The notes: a model not told the origin generated them from the letters alone. A stretch of 64,000 nt of DNA from Pectobacterium colocasium (GCF_020181655.1 NZ_CP084032.1:3844001-3908000), one strand, 5' to 3'. Positions 28,261 through 37,732 are shown, counted from the stretch's first letter. A program made the numbers and translations.

Positions 28261-28653
28261 TTACTCTTCAGAATCCCCTGCATCCACATCATCGCCAGCT
28301 TCAGCGAAATCTTCACGACGCTCACGGCGTTCGTCTTTCGCTTTCACCATTGGAGATGCTTCAGTTACCGCGTGCTTAACGCGCATAACCATGCTGCGGA
28401 TAACGGCATCGTTAAAGCGGAAGTTTGTTTCCAGCTCATCGATCGCTTCCTGCGGCGCTTCAACGTTCAGCAGAACGTAGTGAGCTTTGTGCAGTTTGTT
28501 GATCGGGTAAGCCAGCTGACGGCGGCCCCAGTCTTCCAGACGGTGGATCGTGCCCTGCGCACCAGTGATGGTAGCACTGTAGCGCTCGATCATGCCCGGA
28601 ACCTGTTCGCTCTGGTCAGGATGAACCATAAATACGATTTCGTAATGACGCAT
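28261..28653 (-). CDS. rpsF: 30S ribosomal protein S6
   Basis: A 130-residue small-subunit protein with the start [25 protein letters not shown] and an acidic C-terminal tail ending DAGDSEE. That tail is the site of Glu addition by RimK in E. coli. First gene of the operon. ATG 28653 is preceded by AAGGAG and by the S6:S18 leader hairpin. Confidence 0.98.
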   Translation of the reverse strand: MRHYEIVFMVHPDQSEQVPGMIERYSATITGAQGTIHRLEDWGRRQLAYPINKLHKAHYVLLNVEAPQEAIDELETNFRFNDAVIRSMVMRVKHAVTEASPMVKAKDERRERREDFAEAGDDVDAGDSEE

Positions 28654-28678
28654 CGAATTGCTCCTTACGGATTATTCA

Positions 28679-28713
28679 GCCTCCTGTCTGGGTCAACCGC
28701 GGCCCGTGGAGGC
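28679..28713 (-). ncRNA. S6:S18 ribosomal leader RNA motif
   Basis: On the minus strand the 5' leader of rpsF has the stem GCCTCC / GGAGGC enclosing GGGCCGCGGTTGACCC, with the CCG-containing upper part that S6:S18 is known to bind. The surrounding bases match the E. coli rpsF leader closely as recalled. It supports autogenous repression of the operon. Confidence 0.8.
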
Positions 28714-28752
28714 AAGGAACGTGTATGTGTGCGGCTGAAAAAATGACGCGTA

Positions 28753-28781
28753 AGTATAGTGCCCGACATTAAAGAACACAA
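28753..28781 (-). promoter_or_regulatory. Candidate sigma-70 promoter of rpsF operon
   Basis: On the minus strand: TTGTGT, 17-base spacer, TATACT, about 100 bases upstream of the rpsF ATG, which leaves room for the S6:S18 leader. Confidence 0.55.
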
Positions 28782-28816
28782 GGAAGAAACACAGGAGTTT
28801 TCTACGTGGCGATATT

Positions 28817-29587
28817 TCAGCGATCGGTGCAGAATGACAGCGTCCGCAGGAAGAAATCAGCCCCCGCCTGCAACGCCGCTGGCGTAATGCGGTGCTCCAC
28901 GCCCGGCTCGGTCAGATACGTCAGATTGGCCAGTTTATCACGCGCCTGTAATGCCTGATAAAGACGAACACTTTCTGCCGCCGGCACGACGTCATCCGCT
29001 TCACCGTGCCACACCAGCAGCGGTCGTTCGGACAGCGCGTCCAGACGCGCGGTGACATCATAGTCCGCCAGTTTGGTCGCTAGCGCCTGCAACACCGCCT
29101 GATTTTCCTCACGATCGGCCGGAACTGGCGGAAACAGCGCCGACGACAGCGTAGAGAAATAACCGGATCCCATAAATGCCGCCACCGCAGTAATCCAGGG
29201 ATAACGCGCCATACACCCCAGCGCACTCATTCCCCCCAGCGACGCGCCGCAAACGCCAATCTGCTCGCTGTCGATCAAGCCACGCTGCCGATATTCCGCC
29301 ACATAGCCAGGGAGCTCTTCAATATTCGATTGCAGAATATCCCAGAAGTGGCGCAGCCGCTGCGCATCATCCCCGTCATAGCGCGCGCCGTGCATGGCCG
29401 CATCGGGCAGTATCACCCGAAATCCGGCCTGCGCCAGCGCATAGCCAAAATATGAATACACGTCTTTAGATGAGGTGTAGCCATGAAAGAAAAAAATCGT
29501 CGGTAACGGCTGATCTTTTTTTCCCGCAGGTACCGCATGAATCACTTCAATACCGCTACCGAGCTTCTCCAATGACATTTCGACCAT
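28817..29587 (-). CDS. yjfP: Alpha/beta-hydrolase esterase YjfP
   Basis: A 256-residue serine esterase. The oxyanion region is FFFHGYTSSKDVYSYFG and the nucleophile elbow is GASLGG. The acid is in the WHGEADDVVPA loop and the His in GVEHRITPAAL. The E. coli homologue is a carboxylesterase active on short acyl chains; the natural substrate is unknown. ATG 29587 has GAGGGAAAT directly upstream. In E. coli it is a neighbour of bsmA; here bsmA remains about 5 kb away, separated by a receptor and rtcB2-prfH, which suggests insertions between them. Confidence 0.9.
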   Translation of the reverse strand: MVEMSLEKLGSGIEVIHAVPAGKKDQPLPTIFFFHGYTSSKDVYSYFGYALAQAGFRVILPDAAMHGARYDGDDAQRLRHFWDILQSNIEELPGYVAEYRQRGLIDSEQIGVCGASLGGMSALGCMARYPWITAVAAFMGSGYFSTLSSALFPPVPADREENQAVLQALATKLADYDVTARLDALSERPLLVWHGEADDVVPAAESVRLYQALQARDKLANLTYLTEPGVEHRITPAALQAGADFFLRTLSFCTDR

Positions 29588-29801
29588 ATTTCCCTCGTTT
29601 TCAGTTCTGTCAGCCTATTGTTATGTAGCGAAATCGTATTTAGCGGAAAGGAGGCGTCCTTTTACGATAAATCGACTCACAGCCATCTTCTTATCCCGTG
29701 TCGTCATGAATTTCATGCTGATTTAATCGGCACATTTATGTAAATAAAAAAATCACATTGATCCAGATCAATAACTGAAATGAATGTTTACACTCCGTGA
29801 T

Positions 29802-29828
29802 TAATTTTTTTTCATTTACTGCCGTTAA
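29802..29828 (+). promoter_or_regulatory. Sigma-28 type promoter of MCP-B
   Basis: TAATTTTT, 11-base spacer, GCCGTTAA against TAAAGTTT-N11-GCCGATAA (13 of 16), 53 bases before the receptor ATG. Confidence 0.68.
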
Positions 29829-29881
29829 CGCATGTGAAGTAAGACTAAAAAATAACCTTTTTTATTATAAGAGACACACAT

Positions 29882-31822
29882 ATGTTGGGACTTTCTTTTA
29901 AACACTGGGGCCTGGGTATCAAGTTATCGGTCATCGCTTCATTAAGCGTGGCGATACTTTTCATTGCGTTCACCCTATCCCTCACCCGCTCCGCAGGCAA
30001 TCAGCTCAAAGCCCTGACCCTCAACGACATGCAAAGCCAGGTGAATGGCGTCACCGACATGATCAACATGTACGATACCAGCCTGCAAGCCGAGGTCAGC
30101 AACTATACGCGCCTGCTGGCAAGCTTTCTGCCAACACAGTTTTCGCTGGATACCGTTAACCGCACGCCTTTCGGCACCACATCGCAACCAACGCTCAAGG
30201 CTGGCGATACGGTATTGAACCTCAATACCGAAGTGCCGGACGACTTTCTGAGCCGTACTCACGCGATCTCAACGATTTTTGTCCGTGATGGAGACGATTT
30301 TACGCGCGTCACCACGTCACTGAAAAAAGAAGATGGATCGCGCGCAATGGGCACCAAGCTCGATCGCGAAAGCCCAGCCTATGCGCTCGTGGTAAAAGGT
30401 GACACCTACAGTGGGCTAGCAACGCTATTCGGCAAACAATACATCACCCAGTATCAGCCGATACGCGACAGTGCCAATAAGGTTATCGGCATTCTTTTCG
30501 TCGGTGTCGACATCACGAAGCAGTTTACCGAGATGCAACAAACGATTCTGAACAAGAAAATAGGTGAGACAGGCCATTTCTTTGTTCTTAGTACGAAAAA
30601 AGGAAAAGATGCGGGCAACTATCTTTACCACCAAAGTAATGCCAACCAACGCCCTGACTGGTCAGAAGGGGCGTTAGAGAAAGTGTTGGCAACCGGTAAT
30701 GGGACGATCGAATACGACAACAACACGATGACGGGTGAAGAAAAAACCCGAATCATGGTGTATCGCAGCATTCCACAATGGCACTGGATTGTTGCGGGAG
30801 CCGTAAGCAAAGAAAGCCTAATGGCTGAGGTTAATGACACTCGTAATTTATTTTTGGGTGGCGGCATTATTCTGGTTCTGCTCTTCGCTGCATTCTTTGT
30901 CGTGCTGACACGTAAATGGCTGAGCCAGCCGCTGGTTGAAGTCGTCAAGGTGGCGGAACAGTTTTCTGCCGGTAACCTGACAGCAACGCTCTCCACCGAT
31001 CGTACCGACGAAGTAGGTCGCCTGATTAATGCCATTAACGGCATCGGACAGGGGCTGACCACCATTGTGTCACAGGTGAGAAACTCGGCAGAAGAAATCA
31101 GCACCGCGACCGATGCATTGGCTGCCGATAGCGAAAACATCAGCGAGCAGATTGCCCGCCAGGCCAGTAGCGTCGAAGAAACCTCTGCCAGCATGGAGCA
31201 ACTCTCCGCCAGCGTGAAGCAGAACGCCGACAACGTCTCCGCCGCCAAAGGGCTGGCAGAAGAGAGCGCCGCAGCGGCACGTAACGGCAGCCAGACCGTC
31301 ACCGACTCCGTCTCTACGATGAGCGACATCAAGAACTCCTCACAGCGAATTGCCGATATCACGACGGTGATCGAATCTATCGCGTTCCAGACCAATATTC
31401 TGGCGCTGAATGCGGCAGTTGAAGCCGCTCGTGCGGGTGAGCACGGCCGAGGCTTCGCGGTGGTTGCTGCGGAAGTTCGCGCGCTGGCACAGCGCAGTTC
31501 TACCGCCGTGAAAGAGATCGAAACCCTGATTGATGAGTCGCTGGAGAAAATCGAAGCGGGTTACCATTTCTCAGAAAAAACGCAGGCGGTAATGGATGAT
31601 TTGCGCAACCGCATCTTGCAGGTCAGTACCATCGTGAACGATATTGATATCGCCTCACGCGAGCAGTCCGCCGGGATTGGCCAAGTGAATATCGCGATTG
31701 TACAGATTGGTCAGGCAACGCAGGAAAACACCATTCTGGTCAACAACTCGGAAGACACCGCACAGAGTCTGCGCCAGAAAGGCCATCACCTCAGCGAACT
31801 GGTCAGCGTCTTCCGTATTTAA
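29882..31822 (+). CDS. Methyl-accepting chemotaxis protein, Cache sensor (MCP-B)
   Basis: A 646-residue chemoreceptor. TM1 is at about 12-33. A large extracytoplasmic double-Cache-type domain spans about 34-320 (Cache3/Cache2-like, with [13 protein letters not shown] and [10 protein letters not shown]). TM2 lies at about 322-342, then HAMP and the signalling hairpin with [24 protein letters not shown]. Cache domains usually bind small organic acids, amino acids or similar; the ligand cannot be told here. No CheR-tether pentapeptide. It is followed by a 13-bp stem hairpin. Confidence 0.93.
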   Translation: MLGLSFKHWGLGIKLSVIASLSVAILFIAFTLSLTRSAGNQLKALTLNDMQSQVNGVTDMINMYDTSLQAEVSNYTRLLASFLPTQFSLDTVNRTPFGTTSQPTLKAGDTVLNLNTEVPDDFLSRTHAISTIFVRDGDDFTRVTTSLKKEDGSRAMGTKLDRESPAYALVVKGDTYSGLATLFGKQYITQYQPIRDSANKVIGILFVGVDITKQFTEMQQTILNKKIGETGHFFVLSTKKGKDAGNYLYHQSNANQRPDWSEGALEKVLATGNGTIEYDNNTMTGEEKTRIMVYRSIPQWHWIVAGAVSKESLMAEVNDTRNLFLGGGIILVLLFAAFFVVLTRKWLSQPLVEVVKVAEQFSAGNLTATLSTDRTDEVGRLINAINGIGQGLTTIVSQVRNSAEEISTATDALAADSENISEQIARQASSVEETSASMEQLSASVKQNADNVSAAKGLAEESAAAARNGSQTVTDSVSTMSDIKNSSQRIADITTVIESIAFQTNILALNAAVEAARAGEHGRGFAVVAAEVRALAQRSSTAVKEIETLIDESLEKIEAGYHFSEKTQAVMDDLRNRILQVSTIVNDIDIASREQSAGIGQVNIAIVQIGQATQENTILVNNSEDTAQSLRQKGHHLSELVSVFRI

Positions 31823-31835
31823 GCTGGTGAGCTAT

Positions 31836-31876
31836 CCGCTTTTGTGCCGCTACTTTATCCTGTGGCGCAAAAGCGG
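31836..31876 (+). terminator. Hairpin after MCP-B
   Basis: A 13-bp stem with one G-T pair: CCGCTTTTGTGCC / GGCGCAAAAGCGG, loop of 15 bases, starting 14 bases after the stop. There is no T-run, so it may act as a 3' stabiliser or a weak terminator. Confidence 0.55.
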
Positions 31877-31890
31877 GAAAACACATCACG

Positions 31891-31920
31891 GCCATCGTGT
31901 TGCAGATATTGCACGATGGC
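31891..31920. promoter_or_regulatory. Palindrome upstream of rtcB2-prfH
   Basis: GCCATCGTG (31891-31899) is perfectly matched by CACGATGGC (31912-31920). It lies about 70 bases before the upstream ORF of the rtcB2 operon. It could be an operator for an activator, or an RNA hairpin; nothing in the sequence decides. Confidence 0.4.
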
Positions 31921-31984
31921 TCCCACTTGCGTATTATGCCGACGTTTTTTCACCCATCCCCCAACTGACAAAGGAGACGACATC

Positions 31985-32029
31985 ATGACAACCATTACTC
32001 TGATTCTTTGCAGGACATCTCGGGACTAA
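31985..32029 (+). CDS. Possible 14-residue leader ORF before rtcB2
   Basis: ATG 31985 follows AAGGAG (31971-31976) with an ideal 8-base spacing, the best Shine-Dalgarno in this segment. The peptide is MTTITLILCRTSRD, ending TAA at 32029. The real rtcB2 ATG is 83 bases downstream with only a weak AGGA. A leader peptide controlling the rtcB2-prfH operon is a reasonable idea, but such a short ORF can occur by chance. Conservation among related genomes would decide. Confidence 0.35.
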   Translation: MTTITLILCRTSRD

Positions 32030-32112
32030 TTCCGCATTCTTTTCCGCTTTGCGTTATCCCCCCAGCTGTAGCCTGCCTTACCCTATTTTTAAATTGATCA
32101 GCAGGATGATCT

Positions 32113-33234
32113 ATGGGCAATGCTATTCGCTCTATTTCGGCGCGCGTCAGTGTGATCGCGACTGAAAATACCTGGATTGAAGATAAAGCAATCCAACAGC
32201 TTCACATTACATCACAACTTCCCGATATGGTTCGCGTGGCCGGTATGCCAGATTTGCATCCGGGACGCGGCTACCCTATTGGCGCCGCCTTTTTCTCACA
32301 ACAGCGCTTCTATCCGGCGCTGGTTGGCAACGATATCGGCTGCGGCATGGCGCTATGGCGCACTGGCCTTAATGCCAACAAGATTTCGTTGGATAAGCTG
32401 GAAAAGCGGCTTGGTAATATCGATGGTCCACAGGAAGACGATATCGAAATTCCCCCATCGCTGGCGGATTTCCGCTATTCGCTGGGCACCATCGGCGGCG
32501 GTAACCACTTTGCGGAATTACAGCAGCTTGATGAAATCTATCAGCCAGATGCGCTGCACGCTCTGCACATCGATCCTAAACAACTGTTGTTGCTCGTTCA
32601 CAGCGGCTCGCGAGGATTAGGGCAAACCATACTGGAAGCCCACGTGCGAGAATTCGGCCATCAGGGGCTTGAAGCCAACACGCCTGCCGCACAAGCCTAT
32701 CTGGAACAGCACCAGTTCGCGCTGACGTTTGCCACCAATAATCGGCGGCTGATCGCACAGCGGATGCTGGATCGCTGGCATACGGAAGGCGATGCCGCAC
32801 TGGACGTGAACCACAATCTGGTGACACCGACAACGATTGAAGGCATTTCCGGCTGGCTGCACCGCAAAGGCGCAACGCCTGCCGACTGCGGCCCGGTCAT
32901 CATTCCCGGTTCTCGTGGCGACTACAGCTATCTTGTGCAACCCATTCCTCACGCAGACAGCCTGTATTCGCTGGCGCATGGCGCAGGCAGAAAATGGATG
33001 CGCACGGAGTGTAAAGATCGGCTGTCTTCACGTTACAGCGTTCAGCAACTGGCGCGAACCCGCTTCGGCAGCCGCGTGATTTGTCAGGACAGGCAGCTGA
33101 TTTTTCAGGAAGCGCCCGAGGCCTATAAACCGATAGACAGCGTGATCGGCGCGATGCAGCAGGCGGGATTAATCACGTTGATTGCGCGCCTGAAACCGGT
33201 TCTCACTTACAAAACGCGCGGGGAGGATAAATGA
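32113..33234 (+). CDS. rtcB2: RtcB-family RNA ligase, RtcB2 type
   Basis: A 373-residue GTP/Mn-dependent RNA ligase that joins 2',3'-cyclic-phosphate or 3'-phosphate ends to 5'-OH ends. RtcB metal and guanylylation motifs are all visible: [24 protein letters not shown] with its metal Cys, GGGNHF, HSGSRG, and [12 protein letters not shown] with the nucleotidyl-accepting His. It is shorter than canonical RtcB (about 408 in E. coli). Its ATGA stop/start overlap with prfH is typical of the RtcB2-PrfH pair, reported to repair 16S rRNA cut in the decoding centre. Neither rtcA nor rtcR is next to it. Confidence 0.9.
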   Translation: MGNAIRSISARVSVIATENTWIEDKAIQQLHITSQLPDMVRVAGMPDLHPGRGYPIGAAFFSQQRFYPALVGNDIGCGMALWRTGLNANKISLDKLEKRLGNIDGPQEDDIEIPPSLADFRYSLGTIGGGNHFAELQQLDEIYQPDALHALHIDPKQLLLLVHSGSRGLGQTILEAHVREFGHQGLEANTPAAQAYLEQHQFALTFATNNRRLIAQRMLDRWHTEGDAALDVNHNLVTPTTIEGISGWLHRKGATPADCGPVIIPGSRGDYSYLVQPIPHADSLYSLAHGAGRKWMRTECKDRLSSRYSVQQLARTRFGSRVICQDRQLIFQEAPEAYKPIDSVIGAMQQAGLITLIARLKPVLTYKTRGEDK

Positions 33235-33854
33235 TATTACTTCAGCTCTCCGCCGCGCAGGGACCGGAGGAATGCATGCTGGCAACGGCAAAAGCGTTGC
33301 AGGCTCTGGCACAGGATGCAGCACGGCAAGGTATCGAATGTGACATCATCGAAACCGAAGCAGGAAAACGCGCCGGTACGCTGCGTTCCGCACTGGTGCT
33401 GCTAAACGGTGACCAAGCGGAATCGCTGGCTGCTAGTTGGTGCGGCACGCTTCAGTGGACCTGCAATAGCCCCTGGCGTAAAGGTGGCGGACGCAAGAAC
33501 TGGTTTATCGGCGTCGCGCGCTTTCATCAGGAACAGGCGTTTGCCGATAACGAGATTCGTTTTGAAACCACGAAATCCTCCGGCCCCGGCGGACAGCATG
33601 TGAATAAAACCGAATCTGCCGTTCGCGCCACCCATGTCGCCAGCGGCATCACGGTGAAAGTGCAGAGTGAACGCAGCCAGCACGCAAACAAGCGTCTGGC
33701 CTGTTATCTCATCGCCTATCGTCTGGAAGCGTTACAGCAACAGCAGCATGCTGAACTACGGGCACAGCGGCGTCTGTTCCACCATCAGATCGAACGCGGC
33801 AATCCGGTAAAAGTCTTCAAAGGCGAAGATTTCACGCTGGTCACGCCGCGCTAA
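33231..33854 (+). CDS. prfH: Release factor homologue PrfH
   Basis: A 207-residue class I release factor relative with the catalytic GGQ at residues 120-122 inside [17 protein letters not shown]. It lacks the full codon-recognition domain of RF1/RF2 (about half their length). PrfH is reported to release the nascent peptide from ribosomes whose 16S rRNA has been cleaved in the decoding centre, after which RtcB2 religates the RNA. It overlaps rtcB2 by four bases (ATGA). A strong terminator follows, so the operon holds just these two genes plus any leader ORF. Confidence 0.92.
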   Translation: MILLQLSAAQGPEECMLATAKALQALAQDAARQGIECDIIETEAGKRAGTLRSALVLLNGDQAESLAASWCGTLQWTCNSPWRKGGGRKNWFIGVARFHQEQAFADNEIRFETTKSSGPGGQHVNKTESAVRATHVASGITVKVQSERSQHANKRLACYLIAYRLEALQQQQHAELRAQRRLFHHQIERGNPVKVFKGEDFTLVTPR

Positions 33855-33863
33855 CCTCAACTC

Positions 33864-33896
33864 ACGGGCGGGCACCGACTGCCGCCCGTTATTTTT
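33864..33896 (+). terminator. Rho-independent terminator of rtcB2-prfH
   Basis: The 8-bp stem ACGGGCGG / CCGCCCGT followed by TATTTTT. Confidence 0.87.
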
Positions 33897-33970
33897 CCCT
33901 CTTAAAGAGAATGCCATCGGCCCGGCGATAGCGTTACACTCCCGCTATCGATTCCTATCAGGCTGAAACG

Positions 33971-34406
33971 ATGAACATCGTGCGGATACTTTTCTTACCC
34001 TTAATACTGATGCTATCGGGCTGCCAGATCATACAAGGAAAGCCTGTCGCGCCACCGCCGCCCGCGGAGAACGCCCTCGAAATTCGCTATGCGCAAACCA
34101 GCCAGTTGGAAAAAAATGGGGACGATTTCGGTGAGCATGCGCGGAAACGCAGATGATGTAGATCGCGCCCTTCAACAAAAAGCCGATGCCTCCGGTGTGA
34201 TGCCGATCGTTTAAGAACCGAGATACCGGGGGCTACCACGGTGCGAGGTATCCCTGCGGGAACCTCATCACCGTGTTTCCCCCTAAATCCACGCTTAAGT
34301 GAACAGTATTAATGCCTCCGGTGCGCGCTATTACGTGATAGTGCTGAAATCCGAGGCCGCAACGCTCCCCGGCATGTGGTTCGCGCGTGCCGTGCTGTAC
34401 CGCTGA
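33971..34406 (+). pseudogene. bsmA: bsmA (yjfO) lipoprotein, broken by frameshift and MITE
   Basis: The start encodes a lipoprotein signal (MLSGC lipobox) and a PPPPAEN segment like the E. coli biofilm/stress lipoprotein BsmA (YhcN/DUF1471 family). At 34110-34116 an A7 run shifts the frame; with A6 the reading continues as MGTISVSMRGNADDVDRALQ and on to KADASG. At that point the 114-bp MITE copy 2 is inserted and brings stops. After the element and its 12-bp duplication the domain resumes as GARYYVIVLKSEAATLPG and ends TGA at 34404-34406. Two independent lesions make it almost certainly non-functional. Confidence 0.87.
34198..34311. mobile_element. 114-bp MITE, copy 2 (inside bsmA)
   Basis: It starts TGATGCCGATCG and ends CAGTATTA, with three differences from copy 1 (969-1082). 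The exact 12-bp target duplication ATGCCTCCGGTG lies at 34186-34197 and 34312-34323. Removing the element and one duplicate restores the bsmA reading order, proving insertion. Confidence 0.92.
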
Positions 34407-34514
34407 ATCTGCGGGACAGGTTGTCAAAATGCGGTCAACGAGGATGGCGGACACAAAAGCAGTCCACCATAAAAAATAACGGGCAGATTCTCGGTATTGT
34501 CATGCAACATCACA

Positions 34515-34913
34515 TTAATACGACATACACGCCGCATTCAGAATCCCGCCGCTGAGCGAGGCCGCGCAGAGAAAGGCGCCAGAGGCCATATCGTTATTCT
34601 GGATATGCTGGCTGAGACGCGGCATATACAGACGGACAGCGAAATAAATCAGCAATTGCACCACCAGCGCCACCACGCCCCAGGTAATGTAATCTACCAG
34701 ACTCACGGAATTAATCGCCGCACTGGAAAGCGGGATGACATAACCAATTAACGCCCCACCAAACCCAATGGCTGCCGTACCGTTGTTCTCTTTAATCAAC
34801 GCCCATTCATCATGCGGCGTGACGCGGGTGTAGATAAACAGAAAGGCCAGTACCATGGCAAATCCGATAAAGAAATAGGACGCGAAAGCGAGTAGCGACG
34901 TAACAATAGGCAT
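34515..34913 (-). CDS. yjfL: DUF350 inner-membrane protein YjfL
   Basis: A 132-residue protein with four predicted transmembrane helices in two DUF350 units. The first helix pair spans about 8-70 (SLLAFASYFFIGFAMVLAFLFIYTRV, then GFGGALIGYVIPLSSAA). The second includes VSLVDYITWGVVALVVQLLIYFAVR. The ATG at 34913 has AAAGGAA upstream and gives the E. coli YjfL length; a longer in-frame reading to 35120 is not supported. In E. coli it lies in yjfIJKL next to rnr-rlmB; here only yjfL remains. Function is unknown. Confidence 0.88.
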   Translation of the reverse strand: MPIVTSLLAFASYFFIGFAMVLAFLFIYTRVTPHDEWALIKENNGTAAIGFGGALIGYVIPLSSAAINSVSLVDYITWGVVALVVQLLIYFAVRLYMPRLSQHIQNNDMASGAFLCAASLSGGILNAACMSY

Positions 34914-35323
34914 AGCGATATTCCTTTTAAATGAGCCCCGTTGGCGCATCAGCAATAATAAGAGGAAGCATGAAGAATATAGATGATTCTTGCATAGCAA
35001 AGCGTTTATACATGACTTTACGTGATAAGCAATGCAGGAACCCCCAACGGAGCGCTTTATCCCCCCGGCCATCATATCCGCACGAGTCTCCTCACATTTT
35101 TTAAGAAAACGGATAAGCATTGCGCCTGAAATACCGATAACAGATAAGGCATTTTTTATCAGTTAGATAGTGCCCGTTTCACATTCATCACCTGCCTTTT
35201 TACACAGACACGCAATTTATACAAACACACAATTTAGACAAATACACAACGACAACGCATCCGTTCTTGGCCTGCAATGACGGAAAAATAGATAAATAAT
35301 TAATGAACGAAAGGAAGAGGTTT
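34914..35323. other. AT-rich intergenic region yjfL / MCP-C
   Basis: 410 bases between divergent genes with no supported ORF. It includes two adjacent 17-bp near-repeats (35208-35241), ACACGCAATTTATACAA and ACACACAATTTAGACAA. I could not find a convincing sigma-28 promoter for MCP-C. Confidence 0.45.
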
Positions 35324-36856
35324 ATGCTGCGCTGGATGTCATTTCAAAACCTGTCTGTAACGCGAAAGTTATTGGTAGGATTTGGTTTATTGCTCATCAT
35401 GGGAGTGATTCTCTCCATGGTCGGCTTTTACGGATTAAACAATAGCGATCAGTCGTTAAAACGCATCAGTCGTCTTGGCGCTATGTATGACAAAACCGTT
35501 GTCGCGCGGGAAGGCAACTTTGGTTATGCGTTGGAGCGTAAAGCGCAGTATCTCGAACAGCACGATAGTGCGATCGGTAACATTAAGGAAGAACTCTCAG
35601 CACTGCTGAAAGCGATCGACACCGGTCATTGGCCAACGGAAGATAAAAGCGCAATTCAGGATATCAGCGCATCCCTCAACGCCTATATTTCACAGCGCCA
35701 GCAGGTTATGAGCCCGGATGTCAGCCAACAGCGGCTCAGTGAATTAAACGATCAAATGGCGGGGTTGCAGGAAAACATCAATAAGCTTTACTTCACGGAA
35801 GAGAGCCGCGCGGGCCGTAACGTTATTAGCAGCGATATACAGCTGGGCGTGATCACACTTATCGCCATCATACTCGGTCTGACCACAGCCATCGTTATCT
35901 CACGACAGATTGTACGCCCGCTACATCAGGCGCTACACGCCACCCGCGCGATTGCGGAAGGCGACCTTACCGTACAGCTTCACAACGAACGCCGCGATGA
36001 GCTGGGCCAGCTGATTTCAGCCATGGGGCAGATGAACAACAACTTGCACAGCATGATTGATAAAATTCGCCTCAGCGCAAACCAGATTTCCTATGCTGCT
36101 GGGGAAATTTCTGCCGGTAACACCGACCTCTCTTCTCGCACAACGCAACAAGCTGCCGCACTTGAAGAAACCGCTGCCAGTATGGAACAGCTGACGTCAA
36201 CGGTGAAACAGAATGCCGATAACGCCCATCAGGCCAACCGACTGGTTATGGATGCTTCTGACACCGCAAATCAAGGGGGAGAGCAGGTTTCTAAAGCCGT
36301 CAACACCATGCACGATATTGCGCAAAGCTCACATCGCATCGCTGAAATTACCTCAATGATCAACAGCATCGCGTTTCAAACCAATATTCTGGCGCTCAAT
36401 GCTGCGGTAGAGGCGGCAAGAGCCGGTGAGCAAGGCCGTGGTTTCGCCGTTGTCGCCAGCGAAGTACGTAATCTGGCACAGCGCAGCGCGCAGGCGGCCA
36501 AAGAGATCGATACGCTCATTGGTGAGTCGGTTTCGCAGATTAATAACGGCGCGGCGCTCGTTAACGGTGCGGGGAAAACGATGGAAGGGATTGTCCATTC
36601 AGTGACGCAAGTCCACGCCATCATGAAAGACATTACTACCGCGTCTGACGAGCAGCATCGCGGTATTTCTCAGGTCGGTCAGGCCATTATAGAAATGGAT
36701 CAGAACACGCAGCAAAACACCGTGCTGGTGGAGCAATCCTCTTCTGCCGCTCAGTCGCTGGAACAGCAGGCGATCGTACTTTCTGATGCAGTGTCTGTTT
36801 TCCGGCTTTTACAGCCTTCGCAACACGAGGTTCGCAGACTGACATCTGCTGCATAA
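35324..36856 (+). CDS. Methyl-accepting chemotaxis protein (MCP-C)
   Basis: A 510-residue chemoreceptor. TM1 is at about 18-38, then a roughly 130-residue helical periplasmic domain, TM2 at about 173-193, HAMP, and a signalling domain with the canonical tip [23 protein letters not shown] 35324 has AGGAAGAGG five bases upstream; an ATG seven codons earlier at 35303 is possible. The sensor helices are not a close match to the TarH receptors MCP-A and MCP-D. Ligand unknown. A 12-bp stem follows the stop. Confidence 0.92.
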   Translation: MLRWMSFQNLSVTRKLLVGFGLLLIMGVILSMVGFYGLNNSDQSLKRISRLGAMYDKTVVAREGNFGYALERKAQYLEQHDSAIGNIKEELSALLKAIDTGHWPTEDKSAIQDISASLNAYISQRQQVMSPDVSQQRLSELNDQMAGLQENINKLYFTEESRAGRNVISSDIQLGVITLIAIILGLTTAIVISRQIVRPLHQALHATRAIAEGDLTVQLHNERRDELGQLISAMGQMNNNLHSMIDKIRLSANQISYAAGEISAGNTDLSSRTTQQAAALEETAASMEQLTSTVKQNADNAHQANRLVMDASDTANQGGEQVSKAVNTMHDIAQSSHRIAEITSMINSIAFQTNILALNAAVEAARAGEQGRGFAVVASEVRNLAQRSAQAAKEIDTLIGESVSQINNGAALVNGAGKTMEGIVHSVTQVHAIMKDITTASDEQHRGISQVGQAIIEMDQNTQQNTVLVEQSSSAAQSLEQQAIVLSDAVSVFRLLQPSQHEVRRLTSAA

Positions 36857-36865
36857 TCCCAACGA

Positions 36866-36893
36866 CAGCGGGGTGCCTCATGGCACCCCGCTG
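36866..36893. terminator. Hairpin between MCP-C and rlmB (convergent)
   Basis: A perfect 12-bp GC-rich stem CAGCGGGGTGCC / GGCACCCCGCTG with loop TCAT, between converging stops. No clear T-run; probably a shared 3' end. Confidence 0.7.
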
Positions 36894-36912
36894 CTATCAA
36901 TCACCGTGCTGA

Positions 36913-37644
36913 TTACGCCCGTTGGCGAACAGCCTCAAACAGACACACGCCAGTAGCAACCGACACATTCAGTGAAGACACACTGCCCGCCATCGGAATA
37001 CTGATCAGTTCATCGCAGTGTTCACGAGTCAAACGACGCATACCTTCCCCTTCCGCGCCCATCACCAGCGCCAGCGGCCCGGTCAGCTTGCTCTGATACA
37101 GCGTGTGATCCGCTTCACCCGCCGTGCCAACAATCCAGATATTACGTTCCTGCAACAGGCGCATGGTACGAGCCAGATTGGTCACGCTGATAACCGGTAC
37201 GGTTTCCGCCGCGCCACAGGCAACCTTCTTCACTGTCGCATTCAGTTGCGCAGAACGATCGCGCGGCACGATCACCGCATGCACACCGGCGCCGTCCGCA
37301 TTACGCAAGCACGCGCCCAGGTTGTGGGGATCGGTCACGCCATCCAATATCAGCAGGAAAGGCGTTTCCAGATTGTCTAACAGCGCAGGCAGATCGTTTT
37401 CCTGATATTTCCGCCCTTCTTTGACCTTCGCTACGATCCCCTGATGCACCGCGTCATCAGCCTGCTTATCCAGCCATTGGCGATTCGCCACTTGAATGAC
37501 GATGCCCTGCGCTTCCAGCTCCGCAACCACAGGCTGAAGGCGACGATCGTCGCGCCCTTTCAGAACAAAAACTTCCAGAAAACGCTGTGGATCGCGCTCA
37601 AGCAGTGCTTTAACCGCATGGATACCGTAAATAATTTCGCTCAT
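36913..37644 (-). CDS. rlmB: 23S rRNA (guanosine-2251-2'-O)-methyltransferase RlmB
   Basis: A 243-residue SPOUT methyltransferase that methylates G2251 of 23S rRNA. The N-terminal substrate-binding domain is at about 1-80. The SPOUT motifs [32 protein letters not shown] and [21 protein letters not shown] follow and form the knotted SAM site. It is downstream of rnr in the conserved nsrR-rnr-rlmB order, with a hairpin in the 103-bp gap. Confidence 0.97.
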   Translation of the reverse strand: MSEIIYGIHAVKALLERDPQRFLEVFVLKGRDDRRLQPVVAELEAQGIVIQVANRQWLDKQADDAVHQGIVAKVKEGRKYQENDLPALLDNLETPFLLILDGVTDPHNLGACLRNADGAGVHAVIVPRDRSAQLNATVKKVACGAAETVPVISVTNLARTMRLLQERNIWIVGTAGEADHTLYQSKLTGPLALVMGAEGEGMRRLTREHCDELISIPMAGSVSSLNVSVATGVCLFEAVRQRA

Positions 37645-37708
37645 TGATACTCTTCAAATTAACCATAACAGGCGGTGCCCGTTAATTTAGAGATAGCGGT
37701 TTGCCCCT

Positions 37709-37732
37709 GCCCTCCCCTTCACAGGGGAGGGC
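37709..37732. terminator. Hairpin between rnr and rlmB
   Basis: A perfect 9-bp stem GCCCTCCCC / GGGGAGGGC with a 6-base loop, no T-run. It may protect or attenuate the operon mRNA, or be a short palindromic repeat. Confidence 0.5.

Noticed and set aside
30625-31395. 256-codon minus-strand ORF in MCP-B
   Set aside because: Antisense shadow over the conserved signalling domain; similar shadows occur in all four receptor genes (for example 4958-5692 and 41593-42426).
31918-31930. Sigma-54-like TGGC-N6-TTGC before rtcB2
   Set aside because: RtcB operons can be sigma-54 dependent, but the GG to GC spacing is 9 and the required spacing is 10; no RtcR gene is nearby.
34233-34454. 73-codon minus-strand ORF across the MITE
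   Set aside because: It runs through the MITE and bsmA remnants; no family, no RBS.
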